64,000 bases of DNA from Streptomyces tropicalis (GCF_029269835.1 NZ_JARJBB010000005.1:434001-498000); one strand, 5' to 3'; counted from the first letter of the stretch, positions 34,049 through 44,375 are shown. Numbers and translations: made by a program. The notes: a model not told the origin generated them from the letters alone.

Positions 34049-34867
34049 ATGCGGATCCGAATCGTCGACGCCTTCACCGACCGTCCCTTCGCCGGCAACC
34101 CGGCGGGAGTCCTGCTGCTCGACGCCTTCCCCGAGGACGAGTGGCTCCAGAAGGTGGCCCTGGAGGTCAACCACGCCGAGACCGCGTTCGCCCGTCCGCT
34201 GCCCGAGGGCGGGGAGGCGGACTGGGCGCTGCGCTGGTTCACGCCCGCCACCGAGGTGGCGATGTGCGGTCATGCCACGCTGGCGACCGCGCACGTCCTG
34301 CACACGACCGGCGCCCACCACGGCCCGGTGCGCTTCGCCACCCGCAGCGGGGTGCTCGTCGCGGCGCCCGCCGAGGACGGCACCATCACCCTCGACTTCC
34401 CCACCGCCCCGCTCACCGCCGTCGAGGTGCCGGACGGCGTCGCCCGGGCTCTCGGGGCCGTGCCGATCGCCGCCGCCGACACGGGGCCGCACGTCGGCGA
34501 CCTCCTCCTGGAGCTGGCCGACGAGGAGGCGGTGCGCGCGGTGCGGCCGGACCACGCGGCACTCGCCGCCCACTCGGAGCGCGGCATCATCGCCACCGCC
34601 CGCGCCGGGGACCCCGGCCGGGGCTACGACTTCGTCTCCCGCTGCTTCTTCCCGAACGTCGGCATCGACGAGGACCCCGTCACCGGCAGCGCCCACACGG
34701 CGCTCGCGCCCTTCTGGTCCGCACGCCTCGGCCGCACCGACCTGATCGGCCTCCAGGCGTCACCACGGTCCGGCCTGGTCCGCACCGGGCTGCGCGGCGA
34801 CCGCACCCTGCTGACCGGCGGCGCGGTCACCGTCATCGACGGCGAACTGCTCAGCGGGGCGTACTGA
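34049..34867 (+). CDS. PhzF-family isomerase-like protein
   Basis: 272 residues. The PhzF pattern is complete: RIVDAFTDRPFAGNPAGV at the N-terminus, NHAETAF with the catalytic Glu, FTPATEVAMCGHATLATAHVL, and DPVTGSAHTALAPFW in the second half. Family members are isomerases, or unassigned, acting on small cyclic acids. ATG 34049 has no Shine-Dalgarno; a TACGGT hexamer ends 6 nt before it, so the mRNA is probably leaderless. Confidence 0.92.
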   Translation: MRIRIVDAFTDRPFAGNPAGVLLLDAFPEDEWLQKVALEVNHAETAFARPLPEGGEADWALRWFTPATEVAMCGHATLATAHVLHTTGAHHGPVRFATRSGVLVAAPAEDGTITLDFPTAPLTAVEVPDGVARALGAVPIAAADTGPHVGDLLLELADEEAVRAVRPDHAALAAHSERGIIATARAGDPGRGYDFVSRCFFPNVGIDEDPVTGSAHTALAPFWSARLGRTDLIGLQASPRSGLVRTGLRGDRTLLTGGAVTVIDGELLSGAY

Positions 34868-34967
34868 TCCGGAGATCCGAGGATCCGCGGCGCCGGGGAC
34901 GCCGGGGGCGCGGCCCGCGCGCCCCGCTCCGCGCGGGCCGCCGGCGGACCCCCACCGCCGGTCGCCG

Positions 34968-35768
34968 TCAGGCCGTGGGCAGCCAGCCCACCTTCCCGGC
35001 CAGCAGCGCGTAACCGACGAACGCGCCGATGTCGAGCAGGGAGTGCGCGACGACCAGGGGGCCGACCCGCCCCCACCGGCGGTAGAGCCAGACGAAGACC
35101 ACGCCCATCACCAGGTTGCCGAGGAAGCCGCCGATGCCCTGGTACAGGTGGTAGGAGCCGCGCAGCACGGAGCTGGCGACGAGCGCGGTGCCCGGGGTCC
35201 AGCCCAACTGGCCGAGCCGGCGCAGCAGGTAGCCGACGACGACGACCTCTTCGAGGATCGCGTTCTGCAGGGCGGACAGGATCAGCACCGGGTACTTCCA
35301 CCACACGTCGGGCAGCGCCTCAGGCACCACCGTGAGGTTGAAGCCGAGGCCGCGCGCGGCGAGGTAGAAGGCGATGCCGGTGCTGCCGATGACCGCGGCG
35401 ACCGCCGCGCCGCGGCCCAGGTCCGGAGCCGGCCGGGTCCGGTCGAAGCCGAGGCCGCGCAGGCTCGACCCCTCGCGCAGCAGCAGGTGCGCGACCAGCG
35501 CGACCGGCACCAGTGCCGAGGCGATCCCGAAGAGCTGCCAGGCGAGGTCGAGCCAGGGCCGGCCCGGGGCGGCGGAGGCGTTGAGGGTGGCCGCCTGGTC
35601 CTTGAGGCCGCCGGGCTTGGTGACCGCGCCGACGAAGCTGATCAGCGCGGACACCCCGCTCGCCCCGAGCGAGAGGGCCAGGACGAGGATCGTCTCGTCG
35701 CGGAAGAGCCGCCGCGCCGGCTGCTCGCGGGGGTAGGGATCGGCCACCGGCCCTGTCTCCGCCTGCAC
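34968..35768 (-). CDS. CPBP-family intramembrane metalloprotease-like protein
   Basis: 266 residues with about seven membrane helices. The CPBP (Abi/CAAX protease-like) motifs are present: NAILEEVVVVGYLLRRL (the EExxxR-like motif 1), FLGNLVMGVVFVWLYRRWG (motif 2), and PLVVAHSLLDIGAF (motif 3 with His). The second Glu-to-Arg spacing is altered (EEVVVVGYLLRR), though Glu-Glu remains. Likely a membrane protease or immunity-like protein. GTG 35768 has GGAGG close upstream. Confidence 0.88.
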   Translation of the reverse strand: MQAETGPVADPYPREQPARRLFRDETILVLALSLGASGVSALISFVGAVTKPGGLKDQAATLNASAAPGRPWLDLAWQLFGIASALVPVALVAHLLLREGSSLRGLGFDRTRPAPDLGRGAAVAAVIGSTGIAFYLAARGLGFNLTVVPEALPDVWWKYPVLILSALQNAILEEVVVVGYLLRRLGQLGWTPGTALVASSVLRGSYHLYQGIGGFLGNLVMGVVFVWLYRRWGRVGPLVVAHSLLDIGAFVGYALLAGKVGWLPTA

Positions 35769-36052
35769 TCTGCCTCCAGTCGACCAGCCGCCGCGCCCCG
35801 TCCTCGTCCGGCCAGGGTCCCGGAAGGGTGCCGCGCGCGGTGCGCGACAGGCCGGACGGGGGCGTGCACCCCGTGGGAGTCACAGCTTGCCGCATCGCCC
35901 CGGACGGTGGGTCGGCACCCCCGGCGCAGGCCGGTCGGCGGGGGCGGGCGCGAGGCGGGCCGGGCGAGCGGGCCGACGGCCGACCGGGCCGCGTGCTCGG
36001 TCGGCCCGGTCCGGGGCCGGCGTGGCCGGGACGCCCCGCTCCGCCCCGCGGG

Positions 36053-37570
36053 TCAGCCCAGCGGCACCGGCTCCGGCAGCCCCACCGGCCAGGTGTGCAC
36101 CGGCTCCCCGACGTGCATGAGCTGGCAGTACCGCCGGGTGGTGGCGGCCAGCGCGGCCTCCCGGGTGTACCCGTGGTCGAGCGCCCGGTGGAAGGTCGCG
36201 ACCTGCCAGGACGCGCCGTTGACGCGGCGGCGGCACCGCTCCTCGATCACTCCCAGGTAGAAGTCCCGGTCGGCCGGCTCGACCCCCCAGCCGTTCAGGC
36301 CGGACTCGGCGAGCGGCAGCAGTTCCTCGCGGACGAGACTGACGGCGTCGACCTCGGCCGTGCCGGCGTAGCGTCCGCGCCGCGGCCAGGTCAGGCGGGC
36401 GTCGATGCCGTACCGGCAGGCCGCGTCGAAGTTGGCGGCCGCCGCCTCGAACGGGAGCCGGGACCAGACCGGCCGCGACTCCTCGGCGAGGGCGCGCACG
36501 AGTCCGTAGTAGAAGGCCGCGTTGGCGACGACGTCGACGACGGTCGGGCCGGCGGGCAGTACGCGGTTCTCCACCCGCAGGTGGGGGACGCCGTCCGCGA
36601 TGTCGTAGACCGGGCGGTTCCAGCGGTAGACGGTGCCGTTGAGCAGCACGAGTTCCCCGAGCTTCGGGACGCCGCCCGCGTCCAGCACGTCGAGCGGGTC
36701 CTCCTCGTCGCAGATCGGCAGCAGGGCCGGGAAGTAGCGCAGGTTCTCCTCGAACAGGTCGTACGCCGAGGAGACCCACCGCTCGCCGAACCAGGTGCGC
36801 GGCCGGACGCCCTGCGCCTGGAGTTCGGGCGGGCGGGTGTCCGTGGACTGCTGGAACAGCGGGGGCCGGGACTCGCGCCACAGTTCGCGGCCGAAGAGGA
36901 AGGGCGAGTTGGCGCCGAGCGCGATCTGCACGGCGGAGGCGGCCTGCGCCGCGTTCCACACGTCGGCGAAGCGGCCCGGGGTGACCTGGAGGTGCAACTG
37001 CACGGAGGTGCAGGCGGCTTCGGGCGCGATGGACTTCGAGGTGCAGCTCAGGTGCTCCACCCCTTCGATGTCCAGGTGGAAGTCCTCGCCGCGGGCGGCG
37101 ACGATCTGGTCGTTGAGCAGGGTGTAGCGGTCGGCGGCCGAGAGGTTGGAGGAGACGAGGTCGTCCCGGTCCAGGGTCGGCAGAATGCCGATCATCGCGA
37201 TTCCGGCGTCGACCTCCCCGGCTTTCCGGTGGGCGTACGCAAGGGCCGTGGTGACCTCTTCGGCGAGCCGGTCGAATACGCGGGCTCCGAGCCGGTGGGG
37301 GGCGATGTTCACTTCCAGGTTGAACATCGCGAGCTCCGTTTGGAAATCACGGCTCGCGATGCGCTCCAGCACCTCTGCGTTCAACATCTTCGGCATGCCG
37401 TCGGAGCCGACGAGATTCAATTCGATCTCCAGCCCCATGAGGTTCTTGGGGCGATCGAACCGCTTCTCCTCCAGGAGCCTCTCGAGCCCCTGCAGGCACC
37501 GCCCGACCTTGTCGCGGTAGCGGTGGCGATCGGACAGGTCGAACTGGCCTGCCACGACCTTCTCGCCCAT
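36053..37570 (-). CDS. Glutamate--cysteine ligase family protein (GCS2, carboxylate-amine ligase)
   Basis: 505 residues. It opens KNLMGLEIELNLVG, where the Glu residues bind magnesium, followed by ELAMFNLEVNIAPHRLG and the long GCS2 fold; TSKSIAPEAACTSVQLHLQV and ANSPFLFGRELWRESRPP are further family motifs. It joins an amino acid to the gamma-carboxylate of glutamate or a similar acid. Streptomycetes make mycothiol rather than glutathione, so a role in ergothioneine-like or another gamma-glutamyl compound is possible; no partner genes are nearby. Confidence 0.85.
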   Translation of the reverse strand: MGEKVVAGQFDLSDRHRYRDKVGRCLQGLERLLEEKRFDRPKNLMGLEIELNLVGSDGMPKMLNAEVLERIASRDFQTELAMFNLEVNIAPHRLGARVFDRLAEEVTTALAYAHRKAGEVDAGIAMIGILPTLDRDDLVSSNLSAADRYTLLNDQIVAARGEDFHLDIEGVEHLSCTSKSIAPEAACTSVQLHLQVTPGRFADVWNAAQAASAVQIALGANSPFLFGRELWRESRPPLFQQSTDTRPPELQAQGVRPRTWFGERWVSSAYDLFEENLRYFPALLPICDEEDPLDVLDAGGVPKLGELVLLNGTVYRWNRPVYDIADGVPHLRVENRVLPAGPTVVDVVANAAFYYGLVRALAEESRPVWSRLPFEAAAANFDAACRYGIDARLTWPRRGRYAGTAEVDAVSLVREELLPLAESGLNGWGVEPADRDFYLGVIEERCRRRVNGASWQVATFHRALDHGYTREAALAATTRRYCQLMHVGEPVHTWPVGLPEPVPLG

Positions 37571-38143
37571 CGCAGTGTCCCTCCGTGCACGGGTGGGCCG
37601 GCTTTCCGGCCGTCTGGGGTCCCGGTCAGGTGTGATGATGCCCCGCCGAAGCGATCGATAACGTCCCGCATCCGCGCGACGGCGACTAGGCTGTTCCGCA
37701 AGTCCACCGGCACATTCACGAGGCATGCCGCGCAGAGCACGTTTCCGGCCCGCCCGGAAGTCGTGAAAAACGCCGACGAGAACGAGCCGACCGCTGTCCG
37801 GCCCTCGCCCGAGGTCACGGTGCTTCAGCCCTCCGGAAATCGGGATCATTTCCGCGTATGGGCGACCGAATTGGGCCTTGCTTTTCGCCCCGGAAACGGC
37901 TAGGCGAAACACGATATGAACATGTGTCGTATAAACTCGCCCAGAAGGCAGAAGGCTGGCGCCACGGACCCGGCTCCCGACGGCCCGGGTTCCGTGTGCG
38001 GGCCGCACCTCGCACTCCCTCGCACGCCCCTCGCCCACCACCCCGGGCCGCGCCCTCCCCTGCCCTCGAGAGCTGACAGCGCCGTCCGCCCCCGCCCCGC
38101 GCCCCCGCGCCACCGTGCCTGTCGACAAGAGAGGCGACCCACC
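37571..38143. other. Divergent intergenic region, relatively AT-rich
   Basis: 573 bp separating the GCS2 gene and the 38144 gene. Around 37905-37935 is an AT-rich patch (AAACACGATATGAACATGTG followed by TCGTATAAAC) that could hold a rightward promoter (TATAAA-like -10). No ORF in the region has coding character. Confidence 0.4.
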
Positions 38144-38728
38144 ATGCCGCTGCACGTCCCGCCGGCTCCCGCGCCCGCACTCCGCTCCGTCCTCACGGCC
38201 CTCGGTTCCCCCACCGCGGTCCGCGAGGCCCGAACCCCCGCCCTGCGCGCAGCCCAGGGTCCGGTCACCCCCGAGCTGCCGCTGCCCGTGCACGTCCTGG
38301 ACCGGATCACCCCCGAGGGGATCTCCGCCACGCGGCTGGCGGGCTGGCGCTTCCTGATCCGCAGCGGCGGACACGCCGTCGCCGCCGCCGACACCATGCT
38401 GACGGCCGACGGCTGGGCCTTCTCCCACTTCTTCGAGGGCCCCTACGTCGCCTCCACCGAGCACGCGCTGCGCCAGGCGGAGGCGATGCCGCAGCCCTAC
38501 CAGCCGCGCCTGCTGTCGGTGCCGGGCCTCTACATGCTGACACTGTGGCTGCACGACAACCTCGCCGACGACGGCGCCGGGGGCCATCCGGTCGCCACGG
38601 ACATCCTCGTCCCGCTGGCGCCGGCCCCGCCCGGCATCGCGGCCCACCGGCCGCTCGGGGTGGCCGAGCTGCTTCCCGTGCTCACCCTGCGGGCGACGCC
38701 GGTCCGGCTGCTGGGCTCGCCCGCCTGA
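38144..38728 (+). CDS. Conserved hypothetical protein
   Basis: 194 residues, mixed alpha/beta, no signal peptide. LDRITPEGISATRLAGWRFLIRSGGHAVAAADTMLTADGWAFSHFFEGPYV is the best folded part, and LYMLTLWLHDNL with DILVPLAP follows. I do not recognise a named domain. ATG 38144 has AGAGG about 9 nt upstream. An inverted repeat right after the stop (38771-38806) probably terminates transcription. Confidence 0.65.
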   Translation: MPLHVPPAPAPALRSVLTALGSPTAVREARTPALRAAQGPVTPELPLPVHVLDRITPEGISATRLAGWRFLIRSGGHAVAAADTMLTADGWAFSHFFEGPYVASTEHALRQAEAMPQPYQPRLLSVPGLYMLTLWLHDNLADDGAGGHPVATDILVPLAPAPPGIAAHRPLGVAELLPVLTLRATPVRLLGSPA

Positions 38729-38770
38729 CATCGGCCCGGCCGCCGCTCCGGTCCCGCCTCAGTCGCTCCC

Positions 38771-38806
38771 GTACCCCGTCGCCGGTATTTCCCGGAGGCG
38801 GGGTAC
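38771..38806 (+). terminator. Hairpin after the 38144-38728 gene
   Basis: GTACCCCG (38771-38778) pairs with CGGGGTAC (38799-38806); an inner CCGG pairing is possible in the 20-nt loop. Confidence 0.5.
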
Positions 38807-38812
38807 ACGCTG

Positions 38813-38880
38813 TTTACCGGAGGTAAAGATCCCCCGGTGCGGAAATTCGCTCGTACGAGCCGCATTTAGCTCGCATGAGC
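38813..38880. promoter_or_regulatory. Palindrome cluster upstream of the DUF5999 gene
   Basis: TTTACCGGAGGTAAA (perfect 6-bp arms), GCTCGTACGAGC (perfect 12-bp palindrome) and GCTCGCATGAGC (10 of 12 symmetric). The last two share GCTCG/GAGC and are exactly 20 bp apart, about two helical turns. Confidence 0.5.
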
Positions 38881-39153
38881 CTGCCGCCAGGGACGACCCG
38901 GGCGGACTAGCCCCATCCGACCACCCCGAACCACCCGAAAGGACAGGGCAGTTGGGGCGAACCGTCCACCCGGGTGAGGCGTCCTCCACCGGTGAGGAGC
39001 GGTCCGTCGAAATGCCTGCGGAATCATCTCCTTCGGGCAACACTGGTTTCCGACCGACTTATCAAACGGGGGGCGGCCATGGAGAATGCCACCAGCCGCG
39101 GAACACACCTGACAGACAGCCCATACGACACGACACACCGAGAGATCCCACCC

Positions 39154-39357
39154 ATGTGCCAGCACCAGCCACCGTGCCCCTCATCGGACTCCGCCGACCG
39201 GGAATCCGCCCGCCTCGTGGCGCACCACCCGGAGCAGGGATGGAGCCTGCTGTGCAACGGCGTTCTGCTCTTCGAGGACACCGGTGAGCTCCTGCCCGAC
39301 GGCAAGATCATCGCCCCGCACCGCCCCCTGGGCGGCCAGGTGATGACCGCCGCCTGA
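39154..39357 (+). CDS. DUF5999 small protein
   Basis: 67 residues: MCQHQPPCPSSDSADRESAR, then HHPEQGWSLLCNGVLLFEDTG and LLPDGKIIAPHRPL. This matches the small DUF5999 family found throughout streptomycetes. Cys2 and Cys8 with nearby His may bind metal. ATG 39154 is the usual family start as I recall it; GAGAG lies about 8 nt upstream. Function unknown. The elaborate upstream region suggests tight regulation. Confidence 0.85.
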   Translation: MCQHQPPCPSSDSADRESARLVAHHPEQGWSLLCNGVLLFEDTGELLPDGKIIAPHRPLGGQVMTAA

Positions 39358-39450
39358 CGGCATCCGGGCGGCCCGCTCCGCCGCCCGCGCACCACGAGGG
39401 GCCGGACCGCACCCGTCTGCGAACCGGCCCCGACGCACGTCCGGACCCGG

Positions 39451-39808
39451 CTACTCGGCGTAGCCGCCCGGGAGCGCTGCCGTCACGGCTCGGAGCGGTA
39501 CCCCGTGCCGGGCCCGGTGACGAGGCGGCGGGGGGTGGACCGGGTCGGCCTCCGGCCTGCGGCGGATGCGGGCCGTACAGGACCGCAGGCAGCCGGGCCT
39601 GCCGCTCCGGCAGACGCTCCGGGCTTCGCGGGTGGCCCGCTCGGCGTACGGGTCGGCCGTCACCACGACCGGCGGGTGCGCGGCCGCCGGCCGGAGGGCC
39701 GTGGCGCCGCAGGGCGCCGCGTCCACTCCGTACCGGCGGGCCCGCACGGTGATCACGAGGGTCCGGACGAGCCGGGGGCCGTCCTCCACGTCCAGGACCC
39801 GGACCGTC
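39451..39808 (-). pseudogene. kdpE: Decayed kdpE (response regulator) with internal deletion
   Basis: Immediately after kdpC, the frame reads TVRVLDVEDGPRLVRTLVIT, VRARRYGVDAAPCGATALRP and AAAHPPVVV, which parallels the first 45 residues of KdpE (RVLVVDDEPQLVRALVINLRARGYEVDAAPDGATAL). Near the end, RIRRRPEADPVHPPPPRHRARHGVPL parallels the KdpE C-terminus (LRRKLEADPSHPRHLITEPGMGYRF). The phosphorylation Asp region and most of the DNA-binding domain are missing, there is no start codon, and many substitutions are to Pro or Arg. It is clearly a non-functional remnant. Confidence 0.7.
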
Positions 39809-40475
39809 AGTGGCCCTTGGTCAGCGCCCTCAGTGCGGTGTTGAGGGCGAGGACGTCGACCCGCGGCTCGCCGATGAAGCCGAGGGTGCGGCCCTGTACG
39901 TGGTCGTCGACGAGCCGCTCGACCCGGGCGACGGGCAGGTGGTTGCGGGCGGCGACGCGGTGGACCTGGAGCCGTGCGTACTGCGGGGAGATGTCCGGGT
40001 CGAGGCCGGAGCCGGAGGAGGTGACCGCGTCCGCGGGGACGTCCGCGGGCCTGACGGTCCATCCGGGCACCGTGTTGTCCCTGACGACGGCGGCCCTGGC
40101 ATCCTCGACCTGCCTGATCAGCACCGTGTTGTCCGCGGCGAGGTTGGTGGCGCCGGACAGGATCAGTGTGTACTGCGTGTTGACGCTGTTGGTGCCGAGC
40201 CCGTTCGACGGGCGCCCCTGGAACCACCTCAGGTCGGGAGCCGGGGCCCGCCCGCCCTTCTTCGGGGGCAGGTCGTACCGCTGCCCGATGAGCGAGGAGC
40301 CCACGACCCTGCCGTCCGCCTCGACCTCGGAGCCGTTCGCCCTGCCGGTGAAGAGGGCCTGGGCGACGCCGGTGACGGCCAGCGGGTAGAGGACGCCGGT
40401 CACCAGGGTGAGCACGAGCAGGGCACGCAGCCCCGCCCCCAGCAACCGGGCGGTGTTCACAAAGGAGTTGTTCAT
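39807..40475 (-). CDS. kdpC: Potassium-transporting ATPase subunit KdpC
   Basis: 222 residues. One N-terminal membrane helix (LGAGLRALLVLTLVTGVLYPLAVTG), then the KdpC periplasmic-type domain with GSSLIGQ, FQGRPS, SGSGLDPDISP and QVHRVAAR. KdpC stabilises the KdpB-KdpA complex. ATG 40475 has GAAGG close upstream; it lies 5 nt downstream of kdpB. Confidence 0.97.
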   Translation of the reverse strand: MNNSFVNTARLLGAGLRALLVLTLVTGVLYPLAVTGVAQALFTGRANGSEVEADGRVVGSSLIGQRYDLPPKKGGRAPAPDLRWFQGRPSNGLGTNSVNTQYTLILSGATNLAADNTVLIRQVEDARAAVVRDNTVPGWTVRPADVPADAVTSSGSGLDPDISPQYARLQVHRVAARNHLPVARVERLVDDHVQGRTLGFIGEPRVDVLALNTALRALTKGH

Positions 40476-40480
40476 GTCCT

Positions 40481-42616
40481 TCACCCGATTCCGGGGATCA
40501 GAGAGAGCAGCAGGTCGATGAGCTTGATGCCGATGAACGGGGCGATCAGGCCGCCGAGTCCGTAGATGCCGAGGTTGCGGCGGAGCATCCGGTCGGCGCT
40601 GACAGGCCGGTAGCGCACGCCCTTCAGGGAGAGCGGCACGAGGGCGATGATGATCAGCGCGTTGAAGACGACGGCCGACAGGATCGCGGAGTCGGGCGAG
40701 GACAGGTGCATGATGTTCAGCTTGTCCAGGCCCGGGTAGACCGCCGCGAACAGCGCCGGGATGATCGCGAAGTACTTCGCGACGTCGTTGGCGATGGAGA
40801 ACGTGGTGAGGGCGCCACGCGTGATCAGCAGCTGCTTGCCGATCTCGACGATCTCGATGAGCTTGGTCGGGTTGGAGTCGAGGTCGACCATGTTGCCGGC
40901 CTCCTTGGCGGCCGACGTGCCCGTGTTCATCGCCACGCCGACGTCGGCCTGGGCGAGCGCCGGGGCGTCGTTGGTGCCGTCGCCGGTCATCGCGACGAGC
41001 TTGCCGCCCGCCTGCTCCCGCTTGATGAGGGCCATCTTGTCCTCGGGGGTGGCCTCGGCGAGGAAGTCGTCGACGCCGGCCTCCTCGGCGATGGCCTTCG
41101 CGGTGAGCGGATTGTCGCCGGTGATCATGACGGTCCTGATGCCCATGCGGCGCAGTTCGTCGAAGCGTTCCCGCATGCCCTGCTTGACGACGTCCTTGAG
41201 GTGGATGACGCCCAGCACGCGCGCGCCCTCGGCGTCCCGAACGGCGACCAGCAGCGGGGTGCCCCCGGCCGCGGAGATGCGCTGGGCCGACGCGTCGGCG
41301 TCCTCGGGAACCGTGCCGCCCTGCTGCTCGGCCCAGGCGATGACCGAACCGGCCGCGCCCTTGCGGATGCTGCGCCCGTCGACGTCGACGCCGGACATGC
41401 GGGTCTGCGCGGTGAAGGCGATCCACTCCGCGCCGGCCAGTTCGCCCTGGTGGCGCTCGCGCAGGCCGTACTTCTCCTTGGCGAGGACGACGATCGAGCG
41501 GCCCTCGGGGGTCTCGTCGGCGAGCGAGGACAGCTGGGCGGCGTCGGCGACCTCGGCCTCCGTGGTGCCGCGCACCGGCACGAACTCCGCGGCCCGGCGG
41601 TTGCCGAGGGTGATGGTGCCGGTCTTGTCGAGCAGCAGCGTGGAGACGTCGCCCGCGGCCTCGACCGCGCGCCCGGACATCGCCAGCACGTTGCGCTGGA
41701 CCAGCCGGTCCATGCCGGCGATGCCGATCGCGGAGAGCAGCGCGCCGATGGTGGTGGGGATGAGGCAGACCAGCAGGGCGACCAGCACGACCATCGTCAG
41801 GTGGGTGCCCGCGTAGACCGCGAAGGGGGGCAGGGTGGCCACCGCGAGGAGGAAGACGATGGTGAGCGAGGCGAGCAGGATGTTCAGCGCGATCTCGTTC
41901 GGCGTCTTCTGCCGGGCGGCGCCCTCGACCAGGTTGATCATGCGGTCGATGAAGGTCTCGCCGGGCTTCGTGGTGATCTTGATGACGATGCGGTCGGAGA
42001 GCACCTTCGTGCCGCCGGTCACCGCGGAGCGGTCGCCTCCGGACTCGCGGATGACCGGCGCGGACTCGCCGGTGATCGCCGACTCGTCCACCGAGGCGAC
42101 GCCCTCGACGACGTCGCCGTCGCCGGGGATGACGTCGCCGGCCTCGCAGACGACCAGGTCGCCGACCACAAGACCGGTGCCGGGCACCTGCTCCTCGGAG
42201 CCGTCCGCGGCGAGCCGGCGGGCGACGGTGTCGGTCTTGGCCTGGCGCAGCGTGTCGGCCTGCGCCTTGCCGCGGCCCTCGGCGACGGCCTCGGCGAGGT
42301 TGGCGAAGACGACGGTCAGCCACAGCCAGGCGCTGATCGCCCAGCCGAACCAGTCGCCGGGGTCGGTGCAGGAGAAGACGGTGGTGAGCACCGAGCCGAT
42401 CCACACCACGAACATCACGGGCGACTTCACCATCACCCGCGGGTCGAGTTTGCGGAAGGCCTCCGGCAGGGACCTGAGGAGCTGCTTGGGGTCGAAGAAG
42501 CCGGCGCCGACACGGCCCTCGGCGGACCGGTGCCCGGTGGACAGGTCGCTGTGCGGGGCCCGGGTCGGAGTGGCTGTGGACATCGAGTCCTCGTGCTTGT
42601 GGAGGCGGGCGGTCAT
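40481..42616 (-). CDS. kdpB: Potassium-transporting ATPase ATP-binding subunit KdpB
   Basis: 711 residues. P-type ATPase with [10 protein letters not shown] (phosphorylation Asp), TGES-type actuator loop ([25 protein letters not shown]), [25 protein letters not shown] and the KdpB-specific [24 protein letters not shown] 42616 overlaps the kdpA stop (ATGA); ATG 42583, with a GAGGA, could be used instead. Confidence 0.97.
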   Translation of the reverse strand: MTARLHKHEDSMSTATPTRAPHSDLSTGHRSAEGRVGAGFFDPKQLLRSLPEAFRKLDPRVMVKSPVMFVVWIGSVLTTVFSCTDPGDWFGWAISAWLWLTVVFANLAEAVAEGRGKAQADTLRQAKTDTVARRLAADGSEEQVPGTGLVVGDLVVCEAGDVIPGDGDVVEGVASVDESAITGESAPVIRESGGDRSAVTGGTKVLSDRIVIKITTKPGETFIDRMINLVEGAARQKTPNEIALNILLASLTIVFLLAVATLPPFAVYAGTHLTMVVLVALLVCLIPTTIGALLSAIGIAGMDRLVQRNVLAMSGRAVEAAGDVSTLLLDKTGTITLGNRRAAEFVPVRGTTEAEVADAAQLSSLADETPEGRSIVVLAKEKYGLRERHQGELAGAEWIAFTAQTRMSGVDVDGRSIRKGAAGSVIAWAEQQGGTVPEDADASAQRISAAGGTPLLVAVRDAEGARVLGVIHLKDVVKQGMRERFDELRRMGIRTVMITGDNPLTAKAIAEEAGVDDFLAEATPEDKMALIKREQAGGKLVAMTGDGTNDAPALAQADVGVAMNTGTSAAKEAGNMVDLDSNPTKLIEIVEIGKQLLITRGALTTFSIANDVAKYFAIIPALFAAVYPGLDKLNIMHLSSPDSAILSAVVFNALIIIALVPLSLKGVRYRPVSADRMLRRNLGIYGLGGLIAPFIGIKLIDLLLSLIPGIG

Positions 42617-44277
42617 GACGCGAGCCCTTCGGCGAGCGGGCCCAGTGCGAGGGCGGGGAAGTACGTCAGACCGGTGATGATGAGGATGGCGCCCACCAGC
42701 AGGCCGGTGAACAGCGGCTTCTCGGTGCGCAGGGTGCCCGCGGTCGTCGGCACCGGCTTCTGCCCGGCGAGCGAGCCGGCCAGGGCCAGCACGAACACCA
42801 TCGGCAGGAAGCGGCCGAGCAGCATCGCGAGCCCGGTCATGGTGTTGAACCAGTCGGTGTTCGCGTTGAGCCCGGCGAAGGCCGAGCCGTTGTTGTTGGC
42901 CGCCGAGGTGAAGGCGTAGAGGACCTCGGAGAATCCGTGCGCGCCGGGGTTGAGCATGGAGTGCGGCGGCGTCGGCAGGGCCATCGAGACCGCCGTGAAC
43001 ACCAGGACCAGTGCGGGCGTGACGAGGATGTAGACCGCGGCCAGCTTGATCTCGCGGGAACCGATCTTCTTGCCCAGGTACTCGGGTGTCCGGCCGACCA
43101 TGAGGCCCGCGATGAACACCGCGATGATCGCCATGATCAGGATGCCGTAGAGGCCGGATCCGGTGCCGCCGGGCGCGATCTCGCCGAGCATCATGCTCAG
43201 CAGGGCGATGCCGCCGCCGAGGCCGGTGAAGGACGAGTGGAAGGAGTCCACCGCGCCGGTCGAGGTCAGAGTGGTCGCCACCGCGAAGATCGACGAGCCG
43301 CCGACGCCGAAGCGGACCTCCTTGCCCTCCATCGACCCGCCGGCGATCTGCAGGGCGCCCTCGTGGTGGGCGAACTCGGTCCACATCATCAGGGCGGTGA
43401 AGCCGACCCAGATGGCCGCCATGGTGGCGAGGATCGCGTAGCCCTGCCGCACCGAGCCGACCATGAGGCCGAAGGTGCGGGTCAGCGAGAAGGGGATCAC
43501 CAGGATCAGGAAGATCTCGAAGAGGTTGGTGAAGGGGCTCGGGTTCTCGAAGGGGTGGGCGGAGTTGGCGTTGAAGTAGCCGCCGCCGTTGGTGCCGATC
43601 TCCTTGATGGCCTCCTGGGAGGCGACCGCTCCGCCGTTCCACTGCTGCGAGCCGCCCATGAACTGGCCGACCTCGTGGATGCCGGAGAAGTTCTGGATCG
43701 CCCCGCAGGCCACCAGGACCACCGCGGCGACCGCCGCGAGCGGCACCAGGATGCGGACGGTGCCGCGCACCAGGTCCGTCCAGAAGTTGCCGAGGTCGCC
43801 GGTGCGGGAGCGGGCGAAGCCGCGGACCAGCGCCACCGCGACGGCGATGCCGACGGCGGCCGAGACGAAGTTCTGCACCGCCAGGCCGGCGGTCTGCACG
43901 ACGTGGCCCATGGTCTGCTCGCCGTAGTACGACTGCCAGTTGGTGTTGGTGACGAAGGAGGCGGCGGTGTTGAATGCCTGCGCCGGGTCGATGGACCTGA
44001 ACCCCATCGACAGCGGCAGGACGCCCTGGATCCGCTGCAGGAGGTACAGGAGGAGGACACTCACGGTCGAGAAGGCGAGGACGCCGCGCAGGTAAGCGGG
44101 CCAGCGCATCTGCGTGTCGGGATCGGCGCCGATGGAGCGGTAGACCCACCGTTCGACGCGCCAGTGCCGGTCGGAGGAGTAGACCCTGGCCATGTAGCTG
44201 CCGAGGGGGACGTGGGCGAGGCCCAGCGCGCCGATGAGGGCGAGCAGCTGGAGGACGCCGGCGAGTACGGGACCCAT
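42613..44277 (-). CDS. kdpA: Potassium-transporting ATPase subunit KdpA
   Basis: 554 residues, ten membrane helices. KdpA selectivity-filter-like segments are present: [43 protein letters not shown] and [14 protein letters not shown]. It is the K+-channel-like subunit. Start ATG 44277 is 8 nt from the end of kdpF. Confidence 0.97.
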   Translation of the reverse strand: MGPVLAGVLQLLALIGALGLAHVPLGSYMARVYSSDRHWRVERWVYRSIGADPDTQMRWPAYLRGVLAFSTVSVLLLYLLQRIQGVLPLSMGFRSIDPAQAFNTAASFVTNTNWQSYYGEQTMGHVVQTAGLAVQNFVSAAVGIAVAVALVRGFARSRTGDLGNFWTDLVRGTVRILVPLAAVAAVVLVACGAIQNFSGIHEVGQFMGGSQQWNGGAVASQEAIKEIGTNGGGYFNANSAHPFENPSPFTNLFEIFLILVIPFSLTRTFGLMVGSVRQGYAILATMAAIWVGFTALMMWTEFAHHEGALQIAGGSMEGKEVRFGVGGSSIFAVATTLTSTGAVDSFHSSFTGLGGGIALLSMMLGEIAPGGTGSGLYGILIMAIIAVFIAGLMVGRTPEYLGKKIGSREIKLAAVYILVTPALVLVFTAVSMALPTPPHSMLNPGAHGFSEVLYAFTSAANNNGSAFAGLNANTDWFNTMTGLAMLLGRFLPMVFVLALAGSLAGQKPVPTTAGTLRTEKPLFTGLLVGAILIITGLTYFPALALGPLAEGLAS

Positions 44278-44285
44278 GTCGGCGT

Positions 44286-44375
44286 TCAGAACCTCTCCGG
44301 GAAGATCAGGGCGAGGACGAGATAGCCCAGCAGGGCGACGGCCACGACCAGGCCGACGATGTTCTCCGCGGTCAC
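44286..44375 (-). CDS. kdpF: KdpF small membrane subunit
   Basis: 29 residues: [20 protein letters not shown] then [10 protein letters not shown] single membrane helix ending in the PERF motif of KdpF. KdpF stabilises the Kdp complex. GTG 44375 overlaps the stop of the next upstream mini-ORF (GTGA). Too short for most ORF callers. Confidence 0.9.
   Translation of the reverse strand: MTAENIVGLVVAVALLGYLVLALIFPERF

Larger units (their letters stand above)
38729..39153. other. Intergenic region with a cluster of palindromes
   Basis: Upstream region of the DUF5999 gene. It holds a terminator-like hairpin (38771-38806) and three palindromes at 38813-38827, 38849-38860 and 38869-38880. An in-frame ATG at 39079 with a GGGGGGCGG run upstream could extend the downstream protein by 25 residues. 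Confidence 0.5.

Noticed and set aside
40706..42919. 737-codon open frame on the plus strand
   Set aside because: Exact antisense of kdpB and kdpA; an artefact of GC-rich codon use.
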